Shown here piece after piece: positions 16,478 to 26,374 of a DNA stretch of 64,000 nucleotides. Position 1 is the stretch's first letter, and the number at the start of each line of letters is the position of its first letter. The translations under genes and the position numbers were made by a program. Below the pieces are notes generated by a model. It searched no databases. It saw only the letters and a list, made by a program, of their open reading frames with translations, and was not told where the DNA came from. This DNA comes from Algoriphagus lacus (GTDB taxonomy: Bacteria; Bacteroidota; Bacteroidia; Cytophagales; Cyclobacteriaceae), in NCBI RefSeq assembly GCF_003583985.1, contig NZ_QXML01000007.1, positions 1 through 64,000 of the forward strand. Direction: 5' to 3'.

Positions 16478-18391
16478 TTATTTCTTGTCTTCGCTTACCT
16501 CTTCGTAATCTACATCAGATACTCCGTCACTGGAACTACCTGCTCCAGCCCCTGCATCAGGGCCAGGCTGAGCTCCCGCTCCCTGGGTAGAGTTATACAT
16601 TTCCTGAGATGCAGCTTCCCAGGCTTTGTTCAAGTTGGCCATGGAAGCGTCTACCCCTTCCAGGTTTTTAGATCCATGAGCTGATTTCAACGCTTCTAAA
16701 GCAGCGTTGATATTTGCCTTGTTCCCATCGGAAAGTTTGTCACCGTATTCTTTCAGTTGCTTTTCAGTCTGGAAAATCAGACTGTCGGCTTGGTTGAGCT
16801 TTTCGATTTTTTCTTTTTCAGCCTTGTCAGAAGCAGCGTTTGCTTCAGCTTCACGCTTCATGCGCTCGATATCATCCTGAGAAAGTCCGGAAGAGGCTTC
16901 GATCTTGATCTTTTGCTCTTTTCCGGTTCCTTTATCCTTTGCAGACACATTAAGAATACCGTTGGCATCAATGTCGAAAGTCACTTCGATCTGAGGTACA
17001 CCTCGTTGAGCCGGTGGAATATCTGAAAGCTGGAATCTACCGATAGATCTGTTATCCTTGGCCAAAGGTCTTTCTCCCTGTAGTACATGGATATCTACTG
17101 CAGGTTGATTGTCCACTGCGGTGGAGAATACTTCGGATTTCTTTGTAGGAATAGTTGTGTTTGCTTCGATCAGTTTGGTGAATACACCGCCCATGGTTTC
17201 GATACCCAAAGAGAGTGGGGTTACGTCCAAAAGAAGTACGTCTTTTACTTCTCCGGTCAATACACCACCTTGGATTGCTGCTCCGATTGCTACCACTTCA
17301 TCAGGGTTAACCCCCTTTGAAGGCTTCTTTCCAAAGAATTTCTCAACTTCTTCCTGAATCTTTGGGATTCGGGTTGATCCACCTACCAAGATTACCTCAT
17401 CGATATCAGCTGCAGTCATACCGGCATCTTTCAAGGCCTTGATACATGGATCCATGGATCTTCTGATCAAGGTTTCTGATAGTTGCTCAAACTTCGCTCG
17501 GCTTAGGTTTCTAACCAGGTGCTTTGGACCTGTTTGGGTCGCCGTGATATATGGCAAGTTGATTTCAGTAGAAGCAGAGCTGGAAAGTTCGATTTTGGCT
17601 TTTTCAGCAGCTTCTTTCAAGCGCTGAAGGGCCATAGGGTCTTTTCTCAAGTCGATCTGCTCTTCGGATTGGAATTCCGCAGCCAACCAGTCGATGATGA
17701 CTTGGTCAAAGTCGTCGCCACCCAAGTGTACATCGCCGTTGGTGGATTTTACTTCGAATACCCCGTCACCCAATTCCAGGATGGAAATATCGAATGTACC
17801 TCCGCCAAGGTCGTACACTGCGATCTTCATGTCCTGATTTTTTTTGTCCATCCCGTAAGCCAAAGCAGCTGCTGTTGGCTCATTGATAATTCGCTTTACT
17901 TCAAGACCTGCAATTTGTCCTGCTTCTTTGGTTGCCTGACGTTCTGCATCGTTGAAATAAGCAGGAACAGTAATAACTGCCTCTGTTACGGTTTGGCCCA
18001 AGAAGTCCTCTGCTGTGCTCTTCATTTTCTGAAGAATCATCGCTGAAAGCTCCTGAGGGGTATAAGATCTGTCACCGATTTTTACAACTACGGTGTCATT
18101 TGGGCCTTGCTCTACTTTGTAAGAGGCATGCTTTTTCTCTTCGGAGACTTCAGAGAATTTCTTGCCCATGAATCTCTTTACGGAGGAAATGGTGTTAGCT
18201 GGGTTGGTGATGGCCTGACGTTTAGCAGGGTCGCCAACTTTGCGCTCTCCGTTTCCATTGTCCAGAAAAGCCACGATAGATGGAGTGGTTCTTCTTCCTT
18301 CGCTGTTTTGGATGACTACAGGCTCGTTACCTTCCATTACGGCCACGCAGGAGTTGGTGGTACCCAAGTCAATGCCTATAATTTTTCCCAT
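16478..18391 (-). CDS. dnaK: Molecular chaperone DnaK (Hsp70)
   Basis: A 637-aa Hsp70 starting at the ATG 18389-18391 ([20 protein letters not shown]). Further marks are [15 protein letters not shown], the substrate-domain [18 protein letters not shown] and a C-terminal [19 protein letters not shown] tail ending in EDKK. It binds exposed hydrophobic peptides in the cytoplasm with ATP-driven cycles, helped by DnaJ and GrpE, neither of which is adjacent. The in-frame extension upstream of the ATG is not chaperone-like and is left out. The upstream region carries repeated TGACA elements that may control heat induction. Confidence 0.98.
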   Translation of the reverse strand: MGKIIGIDLGTTNSCVAVMEGNEPVVIQNSEGRRTTPSIVAFLDNGNGERKVGDPAKRQAITNPANTISSVKRFMGKKFSEVSEEKKHASYKVEQGPNDTVVVKIGDRSYTPQELSAMILQKMKSTAEDFLGQTVTEAVITVPAYFNDAERQATKEAGQIAGLEVKRIINEPTAAALAYGMDKKNQDMKIAVYDLGGGTFDISILELGDGVFEVKSTNGDVHLGGDDFDQVIIDWLAAEFQSEEQIDLRKDPMALQRLKEAAEKAKIELSSSASTEINLPYITATQTGPKHLVRNLSRAKFEQLSETLIRRSMDPCIKALKDAGMTAADIDEVILVGGSTRIPKIQEEVEKFFGKKPSKGVNPDEVVAIGAAIQGGVLTGEVKDVLLLDVTPLSLGIETMGGVFTKLIEANTTIPTKKSEVFSTAVDNQPAVDIHVLQGERPLAKDNRSIGRFQLSDIPPAQRGVPQIEVTFDIDANGILNVSAKDKGTGKEQKIKIEASSGLSQDDIERMKREAEANAASDKAEKEKIEKLNQADSLIFQTEKQLKEYGDKLSDGNKANINAALEALKSAHGSKNLEGVDASMANLNKAWEAASQEMYNSTQGAGAQPGPDAGAGAGSSSDGVSDVDYEEVSEDKK

Positions 18392-18476
18392 GATTATATA
18401 AGTTTTATGTGGTTGCTGATTTAATACAAACCCCATTGTTCAAGGTATGTGCCACCTGATAAAAACAGGTTTTTTG

Positions 18477-18502
18477 TGTCAGTTTGTCAGCTAAACTGCC
18501 AT
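18477..18502 (-). promoter_or_regulatory. Candidate stress-response element upstream of dnaK
   Basis: Plus-strand TGTCAG occurs at 18477-18482 and again at 18485-18490 (8-base period), with TGCCAT at 18497-18502. On the dnaK strand this reads CTGACAAACTGACA. Spaced TGACA-like repeats in front of chaperone genes suggest a regulator or special sigma site; this is pattern-based inference. The element is 86 bases upstream of the ATG. Confidence 0.35.
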
Positions 18503-18918
18503 AGGATTGGAAAGGGAAAATACCATTTGTCATTCCTTCGGTACAGCATCCAACAGGATTTGGCAGTTTGCACATGAAGATCCTAGCCTTACGCAACCCT
18601 TTCAGATGCTTCTGCATCTCTTGGGTAATGATCCTTTTTTCAAATTCCAGAAATCGTGAAAGGGCCAAATGGGTCTTGGTGTTCCTGCTTGGCCTGGTGA
18701 TAATTCTTGTCTCCAGGTATGTGACGATTTTTCCTTTTTTGCTCAAGGGATTAATACAATCTTTTGTTTGACCAAGAATTGACTTTTCAAGGCCATTTGA
18801 AATCTCTCACGGTTGATTAATATCCCTCAGTGTGTCACCTGTGTCCTTTTTGATTTCATCCTCTATCTTTTTTACTAGATAAAATCCAAACAGATTTTGA
18901 TTGCTTGTATTTTTAGGA
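18503..18918. other. Non-coding region between dnaK and the MOSC gene
   Basis: A minus-strand open frame (18405-18746) crosses part of this stretch, but its composition and lack of any recognisable motif argue against coding. It also overlaps the dnaK leader. Apart from the dnaK upstream repeats no clear structure is visible; the promoter for the MOSC gene must lie at the right end. Confidence 0.4.
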
Positions 18919-19728
18919 ATGGAAAAGCAATTGGTCGTTCAGGATATTTTTATTTACCCAATCAAATCTCTCGGAGGAATTCGATTGATGGAATCGGAAG
19001 TGGAGGAAAGAGGTTTTCGCTATGATAGACGATGGATGCTGGTCGACGAAGAGGGGATGTTTGTCACACAGCGGGTATATCCTCAACTGGCGTTATTGGG
19101 AGTAAAATTGGGTGAAGGAGGATTGGAGGTTTTCCACAAAACTGATCCTTCCAAATGCATTGAAGTGCCCTTTGATCTCGCTACGGGTCCGGAAGTCATG
19201 GTTACTATTTGGGATGATCAGGTTTTGGCAAAAGCCGTTCATTCCGATTTTGATCGATGGTTTTCTGAGTTTTTGGATTTTAAAGTACGCTTGGTGGTTT
19301 TACCCGAAACTTCACACCGAAAAGTCGATCCACGCTATGCTGTAAATGGTGAATCGGTCAGTTTTGCAGATGGAATGCCTTACCTGATTATTGGTCAAGA
19401 GTCCCTGAATGAATTGAATTCCAGACTTGATTCCCCAGTACCCATGGATCGCTTTCGACCAAATATTGTTTTTTCAGGCGGGGCTCCATATTTAGAGGAT
19501 TCACTTAGGGAAATAAAAATCGGAGGCTTAGGTTTCAAAATTGTAAAGCCATGTGCGCGATGTGTCTTGACTACTGTGGATCAGCAGTCAGGCAAGCAAG
19601 GCAAAGAACCGCTCAAAACGCTCTCTTCCTACCGATCAGTTAACAACAAAGTATACTTTGGTCAAAACGTAGTCGCACTCAGCCTCGGTAAGATCAGGAT
19701 AGGTGATCCCATTCAAATCCAGAAATAA
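18919..19728 (+). CDS. MOSC-domain oxidoreductase-like protein
   Basis: A 269-aa protein from ATG 18919 (a TTG at 18901 is in frame). It has the MOSC_N beta-barrel domain (QDIFIYPIKSLGGI, FRYDRRWMLVDEEGMFVTQR) and a MOSC domain with RFRPNIVFSGG and KPCARCVLTTVD, whose cysteine (C212 region) is the molybdenum-cofactor-binding type. Related proteins are YcbX and mARC, which reduce N-hydroxylated compounds with molybdenum cofactor. It has no ferredoxin domain, unlike YcbX. It is a single-gene unit. Confidence 0.88.
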   Translation: MEKQLVVQDIFIYPIKSLGGIRLMESEVEERGFRYDRRWMLVDEEGMFVTQRVYPQLALLGVKLGEGGLEVFHKTDPSKCIEVPFDLATGPEVMVTIWDDQVLAKAVHSDFDRWFSEFLDFKVRLVVLPETSHRKVDPRYAVNGESVSFADGMPYLIIGQESLNELNSRLDSPVPMDRFRPNIVFSGGAPYLEDSLREIKIGGLGFKIVKPCARCVLTTVDQQSGKQGKEPLKTLSSYRSVNNKVYFGQNVVALSLGKIRIGDPIQIQK

Positions 19729-19760
19729 AAAAGCCGAATTCCTTTCGGAATCCGGCTTCG
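19725..19760. terminator. Shared terminator of convergent genes
   Basis: AAGCCGAATTCC / GGAATCCGGCTT forms an interrupted stem with a TTTC loop. The T-run on the minus strand (19725-19730) fits best the minus-strand gene ending at 19781; the plus-strand MOSC gene ends at 19728. Confidence 0.75.
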
Positions 19761-19780
19761 CGCTTTTCAGATCTGTCCCA

Positions 19781-20524
19781 TTAGAAGCTGAAACCTGTTG
19801 TCAATTTGAAGAAGGAGTCGTTGGCTTCTACCAAATCAGTTCCGAAGGAAAATCTCGCAAATGGACCTCCCGTAGGTTTACTGAACTGAACATATGGGCC
19901 CAGCCACTGATACACATCCGTAGAAGTCTCCACATTGGACCCGCCGGAGTTGATCAGGTGCTCATAGTGTGCTCCCAACGAGAAAAATTTACTTGCCCTG
20001 AAACCAAGATTTAACCAGTAGTGGGTGTAGGCAAGTGTTGTGCCGTTGGCTGGTGCTTCGTCTCTAAGGGGTGCATAGTAGCCGAAGTAAAACTGCCCTT
20101 CTACTTTTTCTTTCAACAGGTTTACAGTCAGGTTAGGAACAATACCGTCCCCAAATATTGCAGGGCCACTGGTACCTGAGCTTAGCAGGTTACCTCCGAG
20201 GAAACCAATCTGAGGATTGATCGAAAGCCCCTTTGCTGCTTGGAAGTTGGCTCCCACGCCAAACTCAGTCCAATTGCCCCAACCAGCACCGGTTCCACCT
20301 CCCCAATGAATACCATAGAAGGTAAACCGGGTTTTGCCTGAGAAGCCGTAAGAACCTTGAAAAGTAGGGTAGAATCCGAAAAATTGATCGGAATTCAGTG
20401 CAACAGAAAAGTTGAACTGCTTTTCTTCTTGGGCAAAAACCCCGTTGGTGAACATCAGTCCGCCTACTAGCGCCATGCTGGTCAATTTTAGCCAGCCCGT
20501 CAATTTTGTAAGGTGTTTTTTCAT
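19781..20524 (-). CDS. Secreted beta-barrel-like protein, unknown function
   Basis: A 247-aa protein with a signal peptide (about 1-31, ending GVFAQ). The mature part alternates short strands rich in Gly, Phe, Tyr and Trp and closes with FFKLTTGFSF, as outer-membrane barrels do. A strand reads YGIHWGGGTGAGWGNWTEFG, with a conspicuous Gly/Trp cluster. It looks like a family of uncharacterised Cytophagales proteins (possibly DUF6733); I am not certain of the family name. It is a monocistronic gene with an AT-rich leader. Confidence 0.65.
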   Translation of the reverse strand: MKKHLTKLTGWLKLTSMALVGGLMFTNGVFAQEEKQFNFSVALNSDQFFGFYPTFQGSYGFSGKTRFTFYGIHWGGGTGAGWGNWTEFGVGANFQAAKGLSINPQIGFLGGNLLSSGTSGPAIFGDGIVPNLTVNLLKEKVEGQFYFGYYAPLRDEAPANGTTLAYTHYWLNLGFRASKFFSLGAHYEHLINSGGSNVETSTDVYQWLGPYVQFSKPTGGPFARFSFGTDLVEANDSFFKLTTGFSF

Positions 20525-20725
20525 GAATTGTTAGGTTTGGTTTGAAATAGGTTTTTTTAGAAACTGGTTTCTGAAAGAAATAGAGAATTCTTCCTTTACC
20601 TCGTTGAAATTAGAGGCCTATTTTCTAAAAATCAATTTTTTATTAAAAAAAATGCAAAAAAATCGATGTATAATTATTGATTTTGTAAAATATAAATACT
20701 TTTTATGCAAAATGTATCAAAATGA

Positions 20726-20750
20726 AAAAGGGGCCTAAGCCCCTTTTCTT
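20726..20750 (-). terminator. Terminator after hemE
   Basis: AAAAGGGGC / GCCCCTTTT with a 4-base CTAA loop lies 17 bases after the hemE stop. T-rich on both strands. Confidence 0.85.
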
Positions 20751-20766
20751 TTCTGTTTTGATCTGT

Positions 20767-21792
20767 TTATTGAAAATCTTTAACTGTTTGTATAAATATC
20801 TTGACCATTTCAGGATCAATATCCGGATAGACTCCATGTCCCAGGTTTGCAATATGCCTTGATCCTTTAAACTGCTCCATCATTTCGATAGTGGCTTGTC
20901 TTATTTGGTCAGGATTGCCATAAAGTGCCGCTGGATCCAAGTTCCCCTGTAGGGTTTTGGTAGGTCCGATGAGTCTTCTGGATTCCTCGATCCCCATGTT
21001 CCAATCGAGACCGATGGTCTCACAGCTTAGTTTTGACATTGACTCTCTAGCGAAAAATGCGCCTTTGGCAAAAACTGTCTTCGGCGCCTCGGTGATCGCA
21101 TCACAGATCTGAGTGATGTATCTGAGCGAAAATTCTTCATACTGTTTTGGCCCCAATATTCCAGCCCAACTGTCAAAAATTTGAACCAGATCGGCGCCTG
21201 CTCGGATTTGGGCCTTGAGATAGTTGATCGTGGAATCAGTAATCAGTTGGAGTAACTTGTGGGAAAAAACCGGTTCCCGGTAAAGCATTTCTCTCGATTT
21301 AGAAAAGGTCTTGCTGCCGCTTCCTTCAACCATGTAAGCAAAAATAGTCCAAGGTGCACCTGCAAAACCGATCAATGGAACCCGTCCGTTCAGGTGTTTC
21401 TTCGTAATCTGGATGGCATCGATTACGTATTTGAGATCGTTGTCTCCATCTGCGACCCGCAATTTTTTAAGATCAGATTCGGATCGTACAGTTTGAGGAA
21501 ACCAGGGTCCACGTTTTTCTACCATTTCATAGGGCAAGCCCATTGCTTCAGGGATGACCAAAATGTCGGAGAAAATAATGGCTGCATCCACTCCTAATAT
21601 GTCCACAGGCTGAATGGTAACTTCGGCTGCTAGTTCTGGTGTTTGGGCAAGTTCGATGAATCCACTTACAGATTCACGGACGGCACGGTATTCGGGAAGG
21701 ATTCGGCCGGCCTGCCGCATGAGCCAAACCGGAGTTCGTTCTGTCTTTTCACCTCTGGCTGCCCTTAGCAGCAGATCGTTTTGGAGTTGCAT
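20767..21792 (-). CDS. hemE: Uroporphyrinogen decarboxylase
   Basis: A 341-aa cytoplasmic enzyme that removes four carboxyl groups from uroporphyrinogen III to give coproporphyrinogen III. The signature [12 protein letters not shown] (19-30) is intact, as are [28 protein letters not shown] and the closing [13 protein letters not shown]. Length is normal. It is not in an operon with the other haem genes of the window. Confidence 0.97.
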   Translation of the reverse strand: MQLQNDLLLRAARGEKTERTPVWLMRQAGRILPEYRAVRESVSGFIELAQTPELAAEVTIQPVDILGVDAAIIFSDILVIPEAMGLPYEMVEKRGPWFPQTVRSESDLKKLRVADGDNDLKYVIDAIQITKKHLNGRVPLIGFAGAPWTIFAYMVEGSGSKTFSKSREMLYREPVFSHKLLQLITDSTINYLKAQIRAGADLVQIFDSWAGILGPKQYEEFSLRYITQICDAITEAPKTVFAKGAFFARESMSKLSCETIGLDWNMGIEESRRLIGPTKTLQGNLDPAALYGNPDQIRQATIEMMEQFKGSRHIANLGHGVYPDIDPEMVKIFIQTVKDFQ

Positions 21793-21841
21793 GGCGCAAA
21801 GATAAGCGCCAAATTTTTTGCAGCAGAATTACCCTAAGAAT

Positions 21842-21870
21842 AAAAAAACAAAGCCCGGATTTCCGGGCTT
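21842..21870 (-). terminator. Terminator after the collagen-like lipoprotein gene
   Basis: AAGCCCGGA / TCCGGGCTT with a 2-base loop. The A-run at 21842-21849 gives a T-run on the minus strand, 27 bases after the stop. Confidence 0.85.
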
Positions 21871-21896
21871 CGCTTGTGGTATAAGTTGGTTTACTA

Positions 21897-22439
21897 TCAA
21901 TTTTTTCTCTTCAATTGGACTTTTTGGAAATCCTCTTCTTCAATTCCCAACATTTGAGTTACGGCTTCATAATTCGTCCAATCAATTCTACTGCCCGTAA
22001 AATCTCCGGGAACGACAACAATACGGAACCTCTGATCCTGCGTCCAATCTGCGCTAAGGAGGGAATAGTCCAATGGGCCATCCAGAAACAGTCTGAAGTC
22101 ATCTTTGGTAAAATCATAATTGTACATCAGGACTCCCTGCTCAAAAAACACAGTTTGCGGCAATGCTCTCCAGATTGGTGTTTGCCCGGCTCTTTCCCAT
22201 TCGATAAAAGCCAGAACAACATCGCTACTTACGATCGGAGGATCAAAGTCAAAAACTGCCTCATAGTTGTTGGCTTTAGTAAAGTCCGTCTCCACTTCAA
22301 AAACTTCCGAAACGATATTGACACCGGGTTCACCTCGTTCACCTTGAGGACCTTGTGGCCCTACAGGCCCAATTGGCCCCTCACACGCCTGAAATGCAAT
22401 CAGCCCGATCAGCGCAAAAATGGATGTGATTCTTCTCAT
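21897..22439 (-). CDS. Lipoprotein with a short collagen-like Gly-X-Y segment
   Basis: A 180-aa protein with a lipoprotein signal ending FQAC at C19. It is followed at once by six Gly-X-Y triplets (G21 to about 39: GPI GPV GPQ GPQ GER GEP). The remaining 140 residues are strand-rich with many Asp, Phe and Trp and no recognised catalytic motif. Lipoproteins with a collagen-like stalk are common in Bacteroidota; the stalk may trimerise and hold the domain off the membrane. Function unknown. It is probably a single gene. Confidence 0.75.
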   Translation of the reverse strand: MRRITSIFALIGLIAFQACEGPIGPVGPQGPQGERGEPGVNIVSEVFEVETDFTKANNYEAVFDFDPPIVSSDVVLAFIEWERAGQTPIWRALPQTVFFEQGVLMYNYDFTKDDFRLFLDGPLDYSLLSADWTQDQRFRIVVVPGDFTGSRIDWTNYEAVTQMLGIEEEDFQKVQLKRKN

Positions 22440-22514
22440 AATAGTGATTTAGATTTCTTCCTTTCACGGCATGTACCGTGCCAGGGTTGGTTAAAAATCC
22501 CTAAAACCACTAAA

Positions 22515-23027
22515 TCATCGAATCGGGGCAATGACTTGTACTTCTTCCTCGCTGATTATCTTATCGATAAAAATTCCGGTCAGTGTGAGATTTTTTTCTT
22601 TCGCAAATTTTTCCAGTTCTCCCTTCACCGTATCGGGTCCTGGCATTACCCATTTGTTTCCCCGAATGGTAGCCAGCAGATAGCTGCTTTCTAAAAAAGA
22701 TTTTGATTCAAGATCACCCACTGGAAAGGGTAGATCCAGGCCGACAAATACCACCAAGGTGTCCAATTTTCCGGCAGGTTCGAGGTAGTAAATGGTATGA
22801 ATCTTTTTGCCTGGGTTGAGAGGAACCAGAGCTTCAATCTCCTGAAAAGTTTCCGCCATCTTTTTGTCCAAAGGTATTCCTTTGTAGGTCCTACCCGAGA
22901 GCGTTGGAGGTGGAGAATCCACCAATTCAATTAGGATGGGGTTATTTCCTCCAAGCCGATCAAATCCATAAAAGGCAAGAGCAAAAACCACGAATAAAAT
23001 TCCTAAGGCAATACCGACTTTTTTCAT
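22515..23027 (-). CDS. Membrane-anchored protein, possibly GyrI-like
   Basis: A 170-aa protein with one N-terminal hydrophobic helix (4-24), then a soluble domain. The order of segments (TYKGIPLDKKMAETFQEIEA, then a strand pair around LVVFVGLDLPF, a KGELEKFAKEKNLTLTGIFI helix-strand unit and a final EEVQVIAPI) resembles GyrI-like small-molecule-binding domains such as SRPBCC-associated or SOUL-like ligand binders. The assignment is tentative. It lies in a run of unrelated envelope genes on the minus strand. Confidence 0.55.
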   Translation of the reverse strand: MKKVGIALGILFVVFALAFYGFDRLGGNNPILIELVDSPPPTLSGRTYKGIPLDKKMAETFQEIEALVPLNPGKKIHTIYYLEPAGKLDTLVVFVGLDLPFPVGDLESKSFLESSYLLATIRGNKWVMPGPDTVKGELEKFAKEKNLTLTGIFIDKIISEEEVQVIAPIR

Positions 23028-23123
23028 CTGTTGTTAACTGTTTATTTTAGGCCAGATGGAATCGTGCATGATCAATAACTATCCCTTCGTGGGTCGTTTT
23101 GAATAGTGACCGATTTCATAAGC

Positions 23124-23708
23124 TTAAAACAGATACCTCACCCCAATTCCTCCCTGACCTTTGAGGTTGATCCGGTCAATCAACTCGACAAATAATCCGA
23201 TTTCAGCAAAAACACTGATCGGAGTTTCATCAAAGTAATATTCAGCCCCACCAAAAGCCTCCGGCCCAAAGTCGAAATTGGTGCGCTCCTCGAGTTGTAC
23301 AGGCTGATTTGGATTGTTGGTGTTCAGGACATAGGAATACTCCAAATTGGTAGTACGTAACTGGACCCCGGCACCCGCATAGCCCAATAAATATCCTTGA
23401 GTGATTTCAAAAACATCTGTGATGTCCTCATGCAGGGCCATTCTGAAATTGATTGAAACACCCCGACTTGCTGAGTGCCCGAGGTAAAATGCATTCGATG
23501 CTGGTGGATTACTTTCAAAATCTTTTTTGTAATAATCCGATCCGTTGATTCCTCCTCCGCCAAGCATCACTTCGTATGAGAGGTAATCTTCAATAAAATC
23601 TTTGTAAGTAAGGGAAATAGGCTCTCCAATTCTGATCCCAGCGCCTCTTTCCTGAGCCAGACTCAAAATTGGGGCTAGTGCAAATAGTAACAGTAATCGA
23701 ATTTTCAT
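23124..23708 (-). CDS. Outer-membrane beta-barrel protein
   Basis: A 194-aa protein with a signal peptide (1-18, ending SLAQ) and a small barrel: REAGIRIGEPISLTYKDF-like start, GYLLGYAGAGVQLR, FGGAEYYFDETPISVFAEIG and a C-terminal GQGGIGVRYLF with terminal Phe. These features fit the eight-strand porin/OmpA-like barrels of Bacteroidota. The next gene upstream (ABC transporter) ends 25 bases before its start, so they may share a transcript. Confidence 0.75.
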   Translation of the reverse strand: MKIRLLLLFALAPILSLAQERGAGIRIGEPISLTYKDFIEDYLSYEVMLGGGGINGSDYYKKDFESNPPASNAFYLGHSASRGVSINFRMALHEDITDVFEITQGYLLGYAGAGVQLRTTNLEYSYVLNTNNPNQPVQLEERTNFDFGPEAFGGAEYYFDETPISVFAEIGLFVELIDRINLKGQGGIGVRYLF

Positions 23709-23733
23709 GGTAATTGGTCTAGTAACAATGAGA

Positions 23734-25506
23734 TTAGATTGCCATGGTTTTGAGTTGCATTTGGTGCAGTTGTGTATAATAACCTCCCAATTCTAGTAGG
23801 GATTCATGCGTCCCGGTTTCTACAATTTCACCTTTGTGCATGACGATGATCTTATCAGCTTTCTGAATGGTAGACAATCTGTGTGCGATCACGATGGAGG
23901 TTCGGCCTTTCATCATTTTTTCTGTGGATTCCTGGATCAGCTCTTCGGTTTCGGAATCGACCGAGGAGGTGGCCTCATCCAAAATCAAAATTTCAGGATT
24001 GTAGACCATGGCCCGTACAAAGGAAATCAGCTGCCGCTGCCCCACAGAAAGGGTGGATCCGCGTTCCATCACATTGTAATCCAGGCCTCCTGGTAGTCGT
24101 TCAATAAACTTTCTCGCGCCTACATTCTCCGCAGCTTCCAGCACTTGCTCCCTTGTAATGGACGGATTCCCGAGGGTAATGTTGTGATAGATGCTGTTGG
24201 AGAAAAGGAACACATCCTGGAGGACTACCCCGATGTGTTTTCGCAAAATACCCAACTCGTATTCTCGGATGTCTGTGCCATCGATATAAATGTGCCCTTT
24301 GTTGATTTCGTAAAAGCGAGAAATCAGGTTGATAATGGATGATTTTCCGGCCCCGGTAGCACCGACCAAAGCTATGGTTTGGCCTTTTTTGACCTCGAAA
24401 CTGATGTTTTTTAGGACATATTCCTCATCGTTGTAGGCAAACCAGACATTTTCCAAACGGATATTTCCCTGAATTTTTTCCGGTTTGTAGCTTCCTTCAT
24501 TTGCAATATGTTCAGAGCTGCCGAGGAGTTTAAAGATTCTGGATGAACTTACCACGCCCATTTGAAGCGTATTGAATCGGTCTGCAATCATCCGTATCGG
24601 TCTGAAAAAAAGCTGGAGATACATGATGAAGGAAATCAAAATTCCGATTTGCAGTTCCAATCCCAATACACCGACAGCTCCATACCATACGACCAACCCT
24701 ATCCCGATCGCCTGAATAATTTCGGCAACCGGAAAGTAAACTGAATAGTACAATACGGAGCGAATGTGGGCCGATGCGTGCTCCCTATTGATTTCTTTGA
24801 ATTTTTCAAATTCCCGTTTTTCCCGGTTGAAAATCTGGACAATGTTCATTCCGGTGATGTGTTCCTGAAGAAAAGAGTTCAGATTGGAAACAGCATTTCG
24901 TACATCATTGAAGGTGACTTTGATTTTTTCCTTGAAGACATACGTGGAAATAATCAAGAGCGGGAGTGTGCTCAGACTCACGAGGGTCAACTTCCAGTCG
25001 ATGTAGAACATCACGCCCAAAATCGTAATGATTTGGAGTAAATCCCCAATGATCGCAGCCAAGCCTTCGCTGAACACATCAGCCAGCGTCTCAATGTCAG
25101 ATACATTCCTCGTGACCAACCGGCCGATTGGTGTATTGTCAAAAAACTTCAACCGAAGTTTCAAAAGATGCCTGTAGAGTCTGGTACGGATGTCTTTAAT
25201 GATTACCTGACCGATCCAGCCTGAGTAATAGGTGTGTGCCCACTGAACCAACGCCTGCAAAATCATCAGGCCAACCAGGATGTAAATGATTCGGATCAGC
25301 CCCACGGTATCACCCAAAGCCACATATTCATCGATCGCAATCTGGATGTAGTAGGGTCGGGTAGGTGCCAGGATCGCCATTGCTACCGTCAAAAACACCA
25401 GAAAGTAAAACTGGGGCTGATAGGGCTTTACAAACGTGTAAAGCTGCCTCAGTACTTTCATGTCGACGATTTCGCCGGAAGATTCTTTTTCTTTATCTAA
25501 GCTCAA
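23734..25506 (-). CDS. ABC exporter, fused membrane and ATPase domains
   Basis: About 590 aa. The first 320 residues hold six membrane helices of the type I exporter fold; the ATPase follows with GATGAGKSS (Walker A), LSVGQRQL (signature), ILILDEATSSVD (Walker B) and an AHRLST switch. As a half-transporter it would dimerise, with lipids, drugs or peptides as likely cargo, and it resembles MsbA/BmrA-type exporters. The start is a TTG at 25506 that keeps the usual short polar lead; ATG 25461 would remove 15 residues. truA lies just upstream, 6 bases away. Confidence 0.93.
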   Translation of the reverse strand: MSLDKEKESSGEIVDMKVLRQLYTFVKPYQPQFYFLVFLTVAMAILAPTRPYYIQIAIDEYVALGDTVGLIRIIYILVGLMILQALVQWAHTYYSGWIGQVIIKDIRTRLYRHLLKLRLKFFDNTPIGRLVTRNVSDIETLADVFSEGLAAIIGDLLQIITILGVMFYIDWKLTLVSLSTLPLLIISTYVFKEKIKVTFNDVRNAVSNLNSFLQEHITGMNIVQIFNREKREFEKFKEINREHASAHIRSVLYYSVYFPVAEIIQAIGIGLVVWYGAVGVLGLELQIGILISFIMYLQLFFRPIRMIADRFNTLQMGVVSSSRIFKLLGSSEHIANEGSYKPEKIQGNIRLENVWFAYNDEEYVLKNISFEVKKGQTIALVGATGAGKSSIINLISRFYEINKGHIYIDGTDIREYELGILRKHIGVVLQDVFLFSNSIYHNITLGNPSITREQVLEAAENVGARKFIERLPGGLDYNVMERGSTLSVGQRQLISFVRAMVYNPEILILDEATSSVDSETEELIQESTEKMMKGRTSIVIAHRLSTIQKADKIIVMHKGEIVETGTHESLLELGGYYTQLHQMQLKTMAI

Positions 25507-25512
25507 AGTTGG

Positions 25513-26271
25513 TCAGTCTAGGTAAATGTCTTTGGGGTAAAGGATTTGGCTGAGGAATAGTCCCTTCGCAGGAGCAGCTTTCCCGGCTTTTGCACGGTTG
25601 CGGGACAGGATGAGTTCATCCATATCTTCGACTTTTCTGAATCCCAGCCCCACTTCAATCAAAGTTCCTACAATTGCACGTACCATACCACGCAAAAACC
25701 GATTTGCGGTAATATGGAATAACAATTGGTCATCCTTTTGTTCCCAGCGGGCTGAGAATATTTGACATCGGAAATGGGTCACCTCCGTATGTACCTTACT
25801 GAAGCATTCAAAATCCTCATGCCGAAGCAGGATCTGAGCTGCCTGATTCATTTTATCCACATCCAGTGGATGAAAGTAAAGCCAGGCCAAGTCATCCAGA
25901 AATGGACTTTTACGGAAAATGATCCTGTAAAAGTAAGAGCGCTGAAATGCATCAAAACGGGCATGTGCATCGGGCTTGACTGGACGGACGGAGTGAATGG
26001 CTATTTCTCTGGGAAGGATGGAATTGATCCCTTTCAGAAAATTTTCCCCAAGTACTCCTTCCTTCAGATCAAAATGGCAGACCTGCATCGTGGCATGGAC
26101 ACCTGTGTCGGTTCGGCCACTTCCCATTACGGTGATCGGCTGTCTGAGGTAAGTGGAAAGCGAGCTTTCCAGGCACTCCTGAACGGTAAATGCATTATTT
26201 TGGATTTGCCAGCCATGAAAGGCAGTGCCTTTATAACTCAATTCCAGAAAATACCGCTTGGTCTCACTCAT
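25513..26271 (-). CDS. truA: tRNA pseudouridine(38-40) synthase TruA
   Basis: A 252-aa enzyme from ATG 26269-26271. The catalytic aspartate is D55 in GSGRTDTGVHA, preceded by LSYKGTAFHGWQIQ and followed by SYFYRI and the FLRGMVRAIVGTLIEVGLG C-terminal motif. It isomerises uridines at positions 38-40 in the anticodon stem of many tRNAs. It is translated just ahead of the ABC exporter, which may be read from the same mRNA. Confidence 0.96.
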   Translation of the reverse strand: MSETKRYFLELSYKGTAFHGWQIQNNAFTVQECLESSLSTYLRQPITVMGSGRTDTGVHATMQVCHFDLKEGVLGENFLKGINSILPREIAIHSVRPVKPDAHARFDAFQRSYFYRIIFRKSPFLDDLAWLYFHPLDVDKMNQAAQILLRHEDFECFSKVHTEVTHFRCQIFSARWEQKDDQLLFHITANRFLRGMVRAIVGTLIEVGLGFRKVEDMDELILSRNRAKAGKAAPAKGLFLSQILYPKDIYLD

Positions 26272-26374
26272 ACGGCTGCAAAGATACAATTCCAGATCAA
26301 TTACCCCCTAGCAGGGATGGATTCCTTGGTAATGCGCCGGGAAGGCTTTTTCTTTGCCCAAAAATTTGTAAAAA

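Noticed and set aside
18405..18746. 113-codon minus-strand open frame upstream of dnaK
   Set aside because: It overlaps the dnaK leader, has no recognisable domain or ribosome-binding context, and covers the repeat elements; it looks like chance.
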